The notes beneath the pieces are model-generated. The model was given only the letters and a program-made list of their open reading frames with translations, did no database searches and had not been told where the DNA came from. Of a stretch of 49,592 bases of DNA, positions 23,363-31,442 are shown piece after piece. Each line of letters begins with the position of its first letter. Within the stretch, counting starts at the first letter, position 1. A program made the position numbers and the translations under genes. Where the stretch lies: the IMG/VR virus record IMGVR_UViG_3300033145_000244, positions 1-49,592 of that record. One strand, written 5' to 3'. The stretch is from a virus.

Positions 23363-25039
23363 CTATATCATACCAGTACCCTGAGCAAGTAAATATAGCC
23401 CAGCATCTGAAGCCATTTTTCTAAAATTTAATACATCCTCTTGATCTGCATTATATCTTGACATTACAGTGGCAAGATCAGCATATAAATAGTCACGTTT
23501 AACTGCCTCGTCAACCTCCCATGCAGTCATTACATACTCAAATTGACTCTTTGCATGCTGTTGTTGAGCATTGGCCATTAATTCAACTTCTACTCTACCC
23601 TTTTCTTCTTCCTGATCCTGCATCAACCTACGTTGCATCTCTAATCTTTCGCCAGATGTCATCCAATTTTGGTTACTGGCAGCACCCATCCTATCCATAT
23701 CCTTTGATCTTCGTGCGTATGATTTATCTATGTCCTTATGGATAGTATCAATTAATGCAACAGTCTCACCACTGGGTACAAAATCACCACCATATCTACC
23801 CTCAAGAACATCCTTAGCAGCAGCACCAGATTTAGTAATAGCTTCTGGTGTTAGCCACTTTGATGTAATTTCACCAATGTTAGGTACTTCTGTCTTAGTC
23901 GGCATCGAGCCTAGTGCCATAGCACCCAATCCAAGCATTGTCATCGGATTAGTTAACCCCTTCTTCGCAGTACCAAGAAGTGATGAGCCAGCACCAGTGG
24001 GTGATGTCCCACCAAGCCCAAACAATTTACCAGAGGTAAGACCGCTACCCAATGAAAGTACCTTATCCTTCGCACCAGACAGCATGCCACCAACATTAGA
24101 TATGGCATTACTAGCACCACCAGCTATTGCACTACCTATACCACTAGAAGCACCAGCCCCAAGACTAGGGGCAGCTGTGCCAAGTATTGATCCAGCACCG
24201 ATTGCGCCAGTGGCACTACCTAGAAGAGACCCAAGACTTTGTGTCGTAACTGGTGCCAATGCTGACCCAAGTGCAGATCCACTACTAGCGGCAAGTGATG
24301 CACCAAATGCACCAGTACCAGCGGCACCAGCAGTAGACCCAACAGAGGCCGCAGTTAATGGTGCAACAGTACTACCAGCGGCTTCACCAGCCGCGCCACC
24401 AGCGGCACCACCAAGTACACTACCTACTAACTTACCACCAATTTGTGCTGTGGTACCTGATATCGCGCCCTTAATGGCCCCACTTGCGATACTACTACCA
24501 ACAGCACGCTCACCCTCCATAACGCCCTGTAATCCAGCTGATGTGGCACCCTCTACTGCTCCACCAACTATATTGCCTGTTCCGCCAACAAGACCACTAA
24601 GCCCACCAGCGACACCACCAGCTATAGCTTTCTTACCGATGGCACGTTCTTGACGTATGGTAGCACCAAGTGCACTGCCTGCGGCACCGCCGACTGCACC
24701 AACAACTGGCCCTAGTGCAGAAGTAACTACAGAGACCAGCCCCTGTACTAAATTACCAGCAAAATCTCTGCCACTTTTATATCTAATACCATCTTCATCC
24801 TCATGGTCAGAATGCTTAGATACAAGCTCTTCCATCTCATGCTCAAGTGTAGATGTATCTATTAACTTGCTAATTGCGTCATGCCCAGTACGCCTAATAT
24901 ATGCAGTCTTAGTCTTTGGATTGGCGCATCCCAATGAATCCTTCACATTCTTAAATGGCAAGGCATCAAACTCTTTGTCATTTAATATGTGTACAGCATA
25001 CTTCTTCTTATTACTACCTAATACTTTTACTGTAGACAT
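23363..25039 (-). CDS. Gly/Ala-rich internal virion (ejection-type) protein
   Basis: A 558-residue protein. ATG 25039 (MSTVKVLGSNKKKY) is chosen for its GGGGGGTG ribosome binding site; an in-frame start 15 codons earlier lies deep in the previous gene. Residues 48-88 contain H67-E68-x2-E71 with H76 and H79 (TLEHEMEELVSKHSDHEDEDG), a possible metal site. Residues about 95-410 are extremely Gly/Ala/Ser-rich with GxxxG-like repeats (VVGAVGGAAGSALGATI), resembling membrane-inserting or channel-forming segments. The C-terminal 150 residues are helical and charged. Such a layout fits a podovirus DNA-ejection protein that forms a conduit in the envelope. Protease activity is not claimed. Confidence 0.65.
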   Translation of the reverse strand: MSTVKVLGSNKKKYAVHILNDKEFDALPFKNVKDSLGCANPKTKTAYIRRTGHDAISKLIDTSTLEHEMEELVSKHSDHEDEDGIRYKSGRDFAGNLVQGLVSVVTSALGPVVGAVGGAAGSALGATIRQERAIGKKAIAGGVAGGLSGLVGGTGNIVGGAVEGATSAGLQGVMEGERAVGSSIASGAIKGAISGTTAQIGGKLVGSVLGGAAGGAAGEAAGSTVAPLTAASVGSTAGAAGTGAFGASLAASSGSALGSALAPVTTQSLGSLLGSATGAIGAGSILGTAAPSLGAGASSGIGSAIAGGASNAISNVGGMLSGAKDKVLSLGSGLTSGKLFGLGGTSPTGAGSSLLGTAKKGLTNPMTMLGLGAMALGSMPTKTEVPNIGEITSKWLTPEAITKSGAAAKDVLEGRYGGDFVPSGETVALIDTIHKDIDKSYARRSKDMDRMGAASNQNWMTSGERLEMQRRLMQDQEEEKGRVEVELMANAQQQHAKSQFEYVMTAWEVDEAVKRDYLYADLATVMSRYNADQEDVLNFRKMASDAGLYLLAQGTGMI

Positions 25040-25364
25040 GTACCACACCCCCCTTATACCTATTCCAGGTGATCTGTTTAACATCCTTATATTTATTTAA
25101 TATATGATCAACTAACATACCCCATACCTTCTTAGAATATGTATGATTATCCTCTTTATCAGTTATCATTTGGTCAACATAGCAAACGCTACCATCAACA
25201 TTATCAGGAACAATAGTCCAGGGTTCCTTATTAACAAATCTATTACGATCATACAGCATACCTATAAAATATGTGATAATACACTTAACACCATCCTCAT
25301 ACTTAAATACCATTGCACGATCACCTGCCATCATAGTATTATAGTATGCATTCTTATCAGTCAC
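25014..25364 (-). CDS. Unknown late protein (116 aa), acetyltransferase-like size
   Basis: A 116-residue protein (MTDKNAYYNTMMAGDRAMVF...) with alternating beta strands and one helix (SKKVWGMLVDHILNKYKDVKQI) before a final strand (GGVVHVYSK). Short phage proteins of this design placed before the internal virion proteins are sometimes degenerate acyltransferases, but no acetyl-CoA motif is visible. It overlaps the following gene by 26 bases and the previous gene by one base. Confidence 0.6.
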   Translation of the reverse strand: MTDKNAYYNTMMAGDRAMVFKYEDGVKCIITYFIGMLYDRNRFVNKEPWTIVPDNVDGSVCYVDQMITDKEDNHTYSKKVWGMLVDHILNKYKDVKQITWNRYKGGVVHVYSKSIR

Positions 25365-25576
25365 TACTTTTCCTTCTTAATCTTGAATTTATCACCAAGA
25401 AACACCTTTAACTCTTTACGTGATTTTTTATTCAATTCCTCACTAAATCTACCGTCAATATGTGTCTCTGCTACCTTGATAGCATGTTGTGGTAATGCAA
25501 TAGTAATATCATCCGTATTTAGCATATCTTCCCATGCAGCTGCTTGATCCTCAGTTAATGTAATCGTAATATCCAT
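25364..25576 (-). CDS. Small unknown late protein (70 aa)
   Basis: A 70-residue protein (MDITITLTEDQAAAWEDMLN...) with a beta strand and a helix (the 'ITLTEDQAAAWEDML' pattern is typical of small tail-associated proteins) and a basic C-terminus (FKIKKEK). GGAGATATA precedes the ATG. It follows the fibre-like 315-residue gene. Function not known. Confidence 0.6.
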   Translation of the reverse strand: MDITITLTEDQAAAWEDMLNTDDITIALPQHAIKVAETHIDGRFSEELNKKSRKELKVFLGDKFKIKKEK

Positions 25577-25585
25577 TATATCTCC

Positions 25586-26533
25586 TTATGACCATGTAAA
25601 AGTTTTAGTTGCTGCTCCAACACGCATTTTTAAATTTGTACCATCAAACCACATCTCTCCATCTGCTGGTGACGCAACTGTTGGATCACCAGTAAATATA
25701 ATATGTGCACCATTACCAGAACAACTAATATTTATACCAGCTCCAGTACCAGCATTATTTATGACCATAACACCAGAAGTAGCATTACCAGTGTGTGCAA
25801 GTGTCAAAGCTGGCTGTGTAGAGCTTGCACTATTTTGAGTGAGATATGCAAGTGTCTGAGTCACTTGAGCAGCATTACTAAATACATGTAGCGCATATTG
25901 TCCAGATGTCTGAACTCCAACTTGCTGAATGACAGCACCAGGACCTGTACCATCTTGTATAACCTCTAATGCAGGTTCAGTACTTGCTGCGTTGTCCATG
26001 TGTATTTTACATAAGGCAGAATCTGCACTCACTATGGCAGCACCAGAGTGACCTAATATATATAATCCATGTTTAAGCGTTGCATTTGCTGTATTCTGTA
26101 CAATATATAACCCATGACCAGTACCAGCATTACTTATAATCGCCGCACTAGCAATACTCGCAGCATTGTTTTGACCAACAGCAAAGAGAAAGGAGCTTAC
26201 ATCTGTTTGGTTGGCGGAAGATACCACACCAAGGCCATAAAGGCCAGCAGACAGTAGGCCATTTTGGACAACATATAGACCATGTGTAGCATATGGATTT
26301 GTTATGGTATTTGTAAATTCTACAGCGTCAGATGTTGTATTTACAACACAGAACCTAGCAGCCTTACTCGTATATGCCGCTGGTGTATCAGACATCGCCA
26401 GGAAGGTATCAAGCCCAGATGTATGTGAATGTGAATCAATGTCACTCTGTATACTGCCTAAGTCAGCACCGCCTAGTACTGTACCGTCATCACTTGCTGA
26501 CCATACTTTAGTCCATGATATAACTATAGCCAT
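25586..26533 (-). CDS. Tail fibre/spike-like repeat protein
   Basis: A 315-residue beta-rich protein made of repeated GLYxxQN, ANATLKHGLYIxGHSGAAIV and TQPALTLAHTGNAT-type segments, which suggests a trimeric beta-structured fibre shaft. It ends PADGEMWFDGTNLKMRVGAATKTF, the common C-terminal 'DGTxWFDGTxLKxRxG' ending of tail fibre and appendage proteins. Its N-terminus (WTKVWSASDDGTVLGGADLG) closely matches that of the protein at 26935-27267, so both probably attach to the same virion site. Late-block position agrees with a tail appendage. Confidence 0.7.
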   Translation of the reverse strand: MAIVISWTKVWSASDDGTVLGGADLGSIQSDIDSHSHTSGLDTFLAMSDTPAAYTSKAARFCVVNTTSDAVEFTNTITNPYATHGLYVVQNGLLSAGLYGLGVVSSANQTDVSSFLFAVGQNNAASIASAAIISNAGTGHGLYIVQNTANATLKHGLYILGHSGAAIVSADSALCKIHMDNAASTEPALEVIQDGTGPGAVIQQVGVQTSGQYALHVFSNAAQVTQTLAYLTQNSASSTQPALTLAHTGNATSGVMVINNAGTGAGINISCSGNGAHIIFTGDPTVASPADGEMWFDGTNLKMRVGAATKTFTWS

Positions 26534-26541
26534 AGTATCTC

Positions 26542-26925
26542 CTAATATAAAGTACCATATACATATACAGTATTATCAGTACCACCATCTGCATCAGCTG
26601 TGGTAACGTCAGCCTCAATAACAGTACCAGCAGCATACGATTTAGTCTTTACTGGCGTAGCATGTGGTATTGGCGCACATATAACAGTATCATACTGTGC
26701 AGCAAGATTAGTCATAGTCTGGGCACCCAAAAAATCTGTAGCCGCGCCATTTTGACCAAATGTAACAACAGCCGTTGGGCTAGCAGTAGCACCAGATACA
26801 ATCTTAATATGATCCAATATACATCTTTTACCTACTGGTACGGTATAAATTGTAGTCTGTGCGGTCCCAGTAACATCAAGCGTCGCTGTGCCCAATAATG
26901 TAACAGCACCCTCTTTTAAATTCAT
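26542..26925 (-). CDS. Small beta-rich virion protein (127 aa)
   Basis: A 127-residue, Thr/Ala/Val-rich beta protein (MNLKEGAVTLLGTATLDVTG...) containing TTIYTVPVGKRCILDHIKIV, a segment typical of phage appendage or decoration proteins with a jelly-roll-like fold. It lies between two fibre-type genes. AGGAGGTAT precedes the start. Role inferred from context. Confidence 0.6.
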   Translation of the reverse strand: MNLKEGAVTLLGTATLDVTGTAQTTIYTVPVGKRCILDHIKIVSGATASPTAVVTFGQNGAATDFLGAQTMTNLAAQYDTVICAPIPHATPVKTKSYAAGTVIEADVTTADADGGTDNTVYVYGTLY

Positions 26926-26934
26926 AATACCTCC

Positions 26935-27267
26935 TTATATATAATATACAATATCATCCTCATAACATGCAACATCACCTTCATAGCATACAGCCTCTCC
27001 AGAACTTAATACCTGAGTAGTAATACCACTAAGATATGGTAGTTCATCGGTTAAATCAGTTGACCCAATAACAATAGTGTCACTAAATGTATTTGACCCA
27101 CTAAATGTATTCGTGCCACTAAATGTCTTATTACCAGTAACAGTCTGTGATCCAGTAAGCTGCAATGTAGCACTTTCTATATCAGACTGCAACACACCGA
27201 GATCATTACCACCCAGTATAGTGCCATCATCACTAGCCGACCACGTTTTGGTCCATGGTATTGTCAT
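26935..27267 (-). CDS. Fibre N-terminal module protein (110 aa)
   Basis: A 110-residue protein. ATG 27267 (MTIPWTKTWSASDDGTILGG) has AAGGAG upstream and is preferred over an in-frame start 16 codons earlier. Residues 1-30 are a paralogue of the N-terminus of the fibre at 25586-26533. Residues about 38-65 are a short fibre-like repeat (GNKTFSGTNTFSGSNTFSD), and the end is acidic with paired 'CYEGD/CYEDD'. It looks like a short appendage or a truncated fibre sharing the same attachment module. Confidence 0.65.
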   Translation of the reverse strand: MTIPWTKTWSASDDGTILGGNDLGVLQSDIESATLQLTGSQTVTGNKTFSGTNTFSGSNTFSDTIVIGSTDLTDELPYLSGITTQVLSSGEAVCYEGDVACYEDDIVYYI

Positions 27268-27466
27268 TATTAAACTCCTTACCGTATATATCTTTATACC
27301 TACCAAGAAATTCATGCCTACGCTTCATCATGCCATTAATAAAATTCAATGAAATTAATCCTGGATAATCAGCACGAGTATGTTCTGGTCTAAGTTTAAA
27401 CACAGCCAGATATAGGGTAACAAATTTCTCTTGCTCATCAGTTAAATCTATATAATATCTACCCAT
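27233..27466 (-). CDS. Small unknown tail-region protein (77 aa)
   Basis: A 77-residue helical protein (MGRYYIDLTDEQEKFVTLYL...) ending in a polar tail. It overlaps the next gene by 35 bases, and its start shares one base with the upstream stop. The size and location between tail genes suggest a tail accessory factor, but no family is recognised. Confidence 0.55.
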   Translation of the reverse strand: MGRYYIDLTDEQEKFVTLYLAVFKLRPEHTRADYPGLISLNFINGMMKRRHEFLGRYKDIYGKEFNNDNTMDQNVVG

Positions 27467-27705
27467 TACAATGCCTCCATCGGTATCTTTTTCCAGGTAT
27501 CAGTACTATCAACATATACATATAAATACCAAGTGATGCCATCTTTTGCATAAACATGTTCACCTTCTTGGCCACCAGTATTTGCAGTTGGTATCTGTCC
27601 ACGTTTCATTTGATATAGTCCTTGATTTAATAGATCAGTAACATCACTAATCCACTCAACTAGATTTGGTGGTAACCCAGTAAATGTGTAGTCTTCTATC
27701 CTCAT
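27466..27705 (-). CDS. Small unknown tail-region protein (79 aa)
   Basis: A 79-residue protein (MRIEDYTFTGLPPNLVEWIS...) with an N-terminal helix and a beta-rich C-terminal half (WYLYVYVDSTDTWKKIPM). The 'YTFTGLPPNLVEWI' opening and the 'DxWKKIP' ending resemble small tail or baseplate connector proteins found beside propeller-like tail proteins. The start overlaps the propeller gene stop. Confidence 0.55.
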   Translation of the reverse strand: MRIEDYTFTGLPPNLVEWISDVTDLLNQGLYQMKRGQIPTANTGGQEGEHVYAKDGITWYLYVYVDSTDTWKKIPMEAL

Positions 27706-29261
27706 ACCTCAGCCTCTGTAAATGATTGTCCATATCCAATACCTTTAACTACCATATTAGCACCATAAATAACCCATGATGTATTTGAATTACTACTATA
27801 AAATCTAAACTGCTCCATGTGACTTAAATATGGCATATCAACTGTCCTATGTACCGCAGCCGCGCCGCCCAATAAACCAGTACCAAGCGCAGAAGTACCA
27901 AGTACAAAGCCACTACCATCTAGGTCAAGAAATGCAATGTCTGCCCATGCCGCGGTCCAATCACTCCTATGATAAAATGATAGTGTACTTGACGGTATAT
28001 TCTTAGCATATACATCAAAATATTTGTTTGCTTTTAACGCTGGGTATATACCAGAAGTAAATTTAGCCGTATAATAATTAGCAGTAATAGTACGTACAGT
28101 AGTTGCGGCATAATCAGCCTCTTTTACCAGGCCATCATCACCAACAAAATACGCCTTATTGGTGCCACCATCCCTACCAATTACACAAGACCTAGCACTC
28201 ATCGTATCACAGGGCCAAAATGCGCCAGTATAATAATTATACAATAGGCACCAATTATTTACTGATGATACTGGAACCCAACACATATACCAATGTCTTA
28301 CATCATTATTAAGGGCACAAGCTGAGGATATTGAGTCACCGTTTAATTTCGCAAGACTAAATTCAGATACATCATTGTCATATTCAATCTTTGCTGATAG
28401 TGGATGAACCTCAGAACCATCAAATGCATAAATGCGCTTATCTGGTGCTAAAAATACTAATACCTCACCAAGTTTTGGGTGTGAGATTCTGACGATTGAC
28501 TTAGATGATACTGCACCAATACTTGCGGCATCCTTTACACCAAATAATGGTGTCCCACCAAAATATGTCCATCTATGTATACTATTATTCTTAAATGTAT
28601 AAAGTCTTCCCTTAAGTATCGCTTGCCCAGTAACAATATCACCATCACTAGTAAAGATATCCTGATAATCAAGAGCTGTCCATGCTGTGGCAGTTGTCAT
28701 TACAGTGGCAATATCATTATACGATGTCCTAGACTCATTGCCTTCCATGTTCGCACAAAACAGATACCCACGCCATGGTGTGATAAATTTTGGCTTTGGC
28801 GTATCAGCATCCGCAGATAAATCTGTAACAGTGGTGCCATCATATTTCTGTAGTGTATCACGTGCATGTGTTGCCATCACTAAGTACTCTGTGCCGCCCT
28901 CATTAATCTGGGCAAACTCCATAGCGGCATTACTCATATTGGTAGCAAAGGCAATGCTGTCAAGTGTACCATCATATGAATTATCAACACTATCTATCTT
29001 ATATAACTCATCATCAAGGTAAACTATTAATTTCTGTACAGTACTACTTTGATTAAATTTGAATATACCATTACCAGTAGTGCCACTAGCTGAAGTAGCC
29101 AACACCCTATAGTCATTAATACGCTGTAATATATTAGATAGCCCACTATACACATTTTTGCAATTTGGACTACTATTACTTGGTGTATTCAATATGCCTG
29201 GTGTCGTATCAAGTCCGCCACCAAACTCAACAGTAATTGGTGTTAATTTATCTCCAAACAT
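27702..29261 (-). CDS. Beta-propeller-like tail/stabilization protein
   Basis: A 519-residue, beta-rich protein with repeated blades such as GNGIFKFNQSSTVQKLIVYLDD, EYLVMATHARDTLQKYDG, GRLYTFKNNSIHRWTYFGG, VLVFLAPDKRIYAFDGSEV and NWCLLYNYYTGAFWPCD. This matches phage proteins of the P22 gp10 packaged-DNA stabilization or tail tubular B type, which form part of the podovirus tail tube. The N-terminus 'GGLDTTPG...NC(K)NVYSG' is also typical. It overlaps the upstream adaptor gene by one base. Structural role confident at class level. Confidence 0.75.
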   Translation of the reverse strand: MFGDKLTPITVEFGGGLDTTPGILNTPSNSSPNCKNVYSGLSNILQRINDYRVLATSASGTTGNGIFKFNQSSTVQKLIVYLDDELYKIDSVDNSYDGTLDSIAFATNMSNAAMEFAQINEGGTEYLVMATHARDTLQKYDGTTVTDLSADADTPKPKFITPWRGYLFCANMEGNESRTSYNDIATVMTTATAWTALDYQDIFTSDGDIVTGQAILKGRLYTFKNNSIHRWTYFGGTPLFGVKDAASIGAVSSKSIVRISHPKLGEVLVFLAPDKRIYAFDGSEVHPLSAKIEYDNDVSEFSLAKLNGDSISSACALNNDVRHWYMCWVPVSSVNNWCLLYNYYTGAFWPCDTMSARSCVIGRDGGTNKAYFVGDDGLVKEADYAATTVRTITANYYTAKFTSGIYPALKANKYFDVYAKNIPSSTLSFYHRSDWTAAWADIAFLDLDGSGFVLGTSALGTGLLGGAAAVHRTVDMPYLSHMEQFRFYSSNSNTSWVIYGANMVVKGIGYGQSFTEAEV

Positions 29262-30394
29262 TAGCGTCTAACCCCTGGCCTCTCATATATCGTCCCTACG
29301 CGTTTTTGCCCATAATTCTTTTTACCCTTAATGGCCCTATACTGTGCAAGTAATTTTGCATATAGGCCAGACCAACTAGCAATCTGTTTCTCATTTGTCT
29401 GATCAATAGCACTTATCACAGCGGCACCATATAATATACCAAGATCAAGTCCATGCGGTAAATTTGATGCCATAGCAATACTATATGGCACACTAGTAGT
29501 TATTGACGTACCAAGGTAATTACTAGCTAGTGTTATGCCAGTAGCACTATCAACGCTAAGGATCTTGTACCACTTAGATGCCGCACCAGTACCATCACTA
29601 TCAATACGTAGATAGTACACATGCGTTGATGTATCAACAATATTTACAGCCCATGCGGTGCCAGTACCAGTTACAGCGGCAGATCCATTGGCCAATGTTA
29701 GGATACCACCAGTTGTATAGTCAAACATATGTTTTAATGTTGGTATATATACATAATATAATGTCCTAGTCTCATAGTCTGGGGGATCAATAAATATATA
29801 TGCATCACCATTAACCCATTTAATGGTATAATACGATGGTGTATTAGAATTTACAACCTGTATATCCTCAAATTCATCTGGTTCTCTGTATTTAAGATAA
29901 ACACGCCTACCATCCTCCCAATAGTATACACTTTTATGCGGATCCAATATCATTCTATCAAAATCACTGGCTAGCGCATATCTATCTTGTACTAATGAAT
30001 ATTGTGTATCTGTTGTTATGGCGGCTTCTACCCATGCCCTATCAATAGTAAGTGATGTACCACTGACATATGTACACCTATACACTTCATCCTTACCAGT
30101 AACTTTTAAATTTAGGTCATTTGAATTGGCAGATGTCCATACTGTACTATCACCAGTAACAGTGGTGGCACCAGCTGTAATGGCAGATATATTACCAGTG
30201 GTATACTCAGCCACTGTGGTAACGGAACCAATCTTACGCAAGTGCCGCCAGTCTATCTGTGATGGTATATCATCTGCATAGATATCATTAATCCTGCCAC
30301 CATACTTATCAGGAGACGCTGAATTATCACGGACTAATTCCTTTTGTAGTCTTTCTACTAATTCTGTATATGGTATACGTCTTATGTCTGACAT
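29261..30394 (-). CDS. Head-tail adaptor/tail tubular protein
   Basis: A 377-residue protein. The N-terminal region (YTELVERLQKELVRD) and C-terminal region (PHGLDLGILYGAAVISAIDQ, then LYAKLLAQYRAIKGKK) are helical and typical of podovirus head-to-tail adaptor or tail tubular A proteins. The centre holds two similar beta insertions (GNISAITAGATTVTGDSTVW and TGGILTLANGSAAVTGTGTAW), an Ig-like repeated element often inserted in such proteins. GGGGGG precedes the start. It lies directly upstream of the propeller protein, as expected for a short-tail assembly module. Confidence 0.7.
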   Translation of the reverse strand: MSDIRRIPYTELVERLQKELVRDNSASPDKYGGRINDIYADDIPSQIDWRHLRKIGSVTTVAEYTTGNISAITAGATTVTGDSTVWTSANSNDLNLKVTGKDEVYRCTYVSGTSLTIDRAWVEAAITTDTQYSLVQDRYALASDFDRMILDPHKSVYYWEDGRRVYLKYREPDEFEDIQVVNSNTPSYYTIKWVNGDAYIFIDPPDYETRTLYYVYIPTLKHMFDYTTGGILTLANGSAAVTGTGTAWAVNIVDTSTHVYYLRIDSDGTGAASKWYKILSVDSATGITLASNYLGTSITTSVPYSIAMASNLPHGLDLGILYGAAVISAIDQTNEKQIASWSGLYAKLLAQYRAIKGKKNYGQKRVGTIYERPGVRR

Positions 30395-30428
30395 TACTAT
30401 CCCCCCAGACTATTTTACAACTGGTTTC

Positions 30429-30863
30429 TCAATTGTGATTTCTTTTTTTGTTAATCCAAACATATGGACGACTTTCAATATCGAATTGTTTTATCAGATC
30501 TTCTTTGGAGCGTTCCCTTGTTGCGAAATGAAAACCTCCAAGATTTTTTGTGCCGCCAAATTCTCTTACAGCACTGTAATATTTAAGTGCCATGTTTCTA
30601 TAAAACATCCTGAATAACACGAATCGTCTTTTACCGTTCTTTTTCCGTTCAGCTGCATCAAGCATGTTTGCAAGGAATTTTCTGTCTGCTGTGAATCTAT
30701 CGTTCTTCGTACAACCATGCCAGTAATCAAAATCATGTTCATTTGCCGCTTCTTTAAATACAAAGTCTGGAATCAATCGACCCCATATTCCCGCTCTGCC
30801 CGCTCCATTACATAATTTCTTTTTCTGTGATTTTGAAAGTTGAGCGTATGTAATGCTGTGCAT
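30429..30863 (-). CDS. HD-motif protein, possible phospholipase A2/DUF1353-like
   Basis: A 144-residue basic protein. The core reads CNGAGRAGIWGRLIPDF, then EAANEHDFDYWHG and RFTADRKFLANML. The order 'IPdF.f..A...HD..Y..G....R...AD..F' resembles both phospholipase A2-type phage proteins (HD catalytic pair) and the DUF1353 family. It forms a cluster with the holin-like gene upstream, so a lysis or membrane-entry role is possible. A clear calcium-binding loop is not visible. AAAGGA precedes the ATG. Base and codon use from here to about 32500 look different from flanking structural genes. Confidence 0.5.
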   Translation of the reverse strand: MHSITYAQLSKSQKKKLCNGAGRAGIWGRLIPDFVFKEAANEHDFDYWHGCTKNDRFTADRKFLANMLDAAERKKNGKRRFVLFRMFYRNMALKYYSAVREFGGTKNLGGFHFATRERSKEDLIKQFDIESRPYVWINKKRNHN

Positions 30864-30872
30864 GATTGTCCT

Positions 30873-31040
30873 TTATACTGGATGGTCCATTAATGGACCA
30901 TCATTTTTATCTTTAGGTTGTTCCTTGTATTTATCCAATGCGTAATGAGCGATGAAATGCCATATGTCTTTTATCGGAGCATCTTCTAACTTTCGCATCT
31001 TTCCTTCAAGGAGTACAATCGCTCGTTCAAGGTTTGTCAT
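30873..31040 (-). CDS. Small unknown protein (55 aa)
   Basis: ATG 31040 follows GAAAGG. It encodes 55 residues (MTNLERAIVLLEGKMRKLED...) with an N-terminal coiled-coil helix, a DIWHFIAHYAL segment and a polar tail. The end of the gene contains a perfect 22-base palindrome (30881-30902). It lies between the holin-like and HD-motif genes. No family assigned. Confidence 0.6.
   Translation of the reverse strand: MTNLERAIVLLEGKMRKLEDAPIKDIWHFIAHYALDKYKEQPKDKNDGPLMDHPV
30881..30902. repeat. Perfect inverted repeat
   Basis: The arms GATGGTCCATT and AATGGACCATC are perfectly self-complementary over 22 bases. The element lies inside the last codons of the 55-residue gene (encoding DGPLMDH). Read on the plus strand it is followed by ATTTTTATC, so it could act as a weak terminator for antisense transcription. 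On the minus strand it may be an mRNA hairpin just upstream of the next gene's ribosome binding site. Confidence 0.7.
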
Positions 31041-31053
31041 TATGATAACCTTT

Positions 31054-31299
31054 CTATTTCAAAAGTGTTCTTATCGCAACACCAATTGTCGCTGCATACA
31101 GAACACCAATACCCCATTGAGCAGATTTACGAAAACCAGTATTTGTCTTAACACAATCACGGACAGATACTGATGATTTAACATGTTCTCTGAAGAATGT
31201 TAATGCTTCATCAACTTTTTCGTTCTGAGCTATAAGTCTTTCTTCAATGCGTATAACAGTATTGTTTAACTCAAGATGTTGTGTGCATGTGTCTGGCAT
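31054..31299 (-). CDS. Holin-like protein (XhlA-type)
   Basis: An 81-residue protein with an N-terminal amphipathic coiled coil (VIRIEERLIAQNEKVDEALTFF) and one C-terminal transmembrane helix (WGIGVLYAATIGVAIRTLL), the layout of XhlA-type holin-associated proteins. GGAGAAGAC-type ribosome binding site. It is grouped with the HD-motif protein (30429) in a possible lysis cassette. No canonical endolysin sits next to it, so the lysis call is tentative. Confidence 0.55.
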   Translation of the reverse strand: MPDTCTQHLELNNTVIRIEERLIAQNEKVDEALTFFREHVKSSVSVRDCVKTNTGFRKSAQWGIGVLYAATIGVAIRTLLK

Positions 31300-31310
31300 G
31301 TCTTCTCCTG

Positions 31311-31427
31311 TTATTTTCTCGGTTGTTTTTTTGTACCAAAATTCCCTCGACCACCGCCACTGCCATCACGTCTTCTTGTGCTTCCACATGCTCCTCTTTT
31401 TCCTCTACCTGCGTTTCCTCTAGCCAT
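31311..31427 (-). CDS. Tiny Arg/Gly-rich basic protein (38 aa)
   Basis: ATG 31427 with AGGAG at good spacing opens 38 codons (MARGNAGRGKRGACGSTRRR...), of which more than half are Gly, Arg or Lys; it ends KKQPRK. The composition suggests nucleic-acid or polyanion binding. It lies between the LamG-like gene and the holin-like gene. Supported by its ribosome binding site and tight packing; no homologue recalled. Confidence 0.5.
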   Translation of the reverse strand: MARGNAGRGKRGACGSTRRRDGSGGGRGNFGTKKQPRK

Positions 31428-31442
31428 GTCTTCTCCTGTTGT

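Noticed and set aside
23730-25100. Long plus-strand frames opposite the Gly/Ala-rich protein
   Set aside because: They are Pro/Ala-rich shadows of GC-biased codons on the minus strand; no ribosome binding site, and the minus frame fits the late operon.
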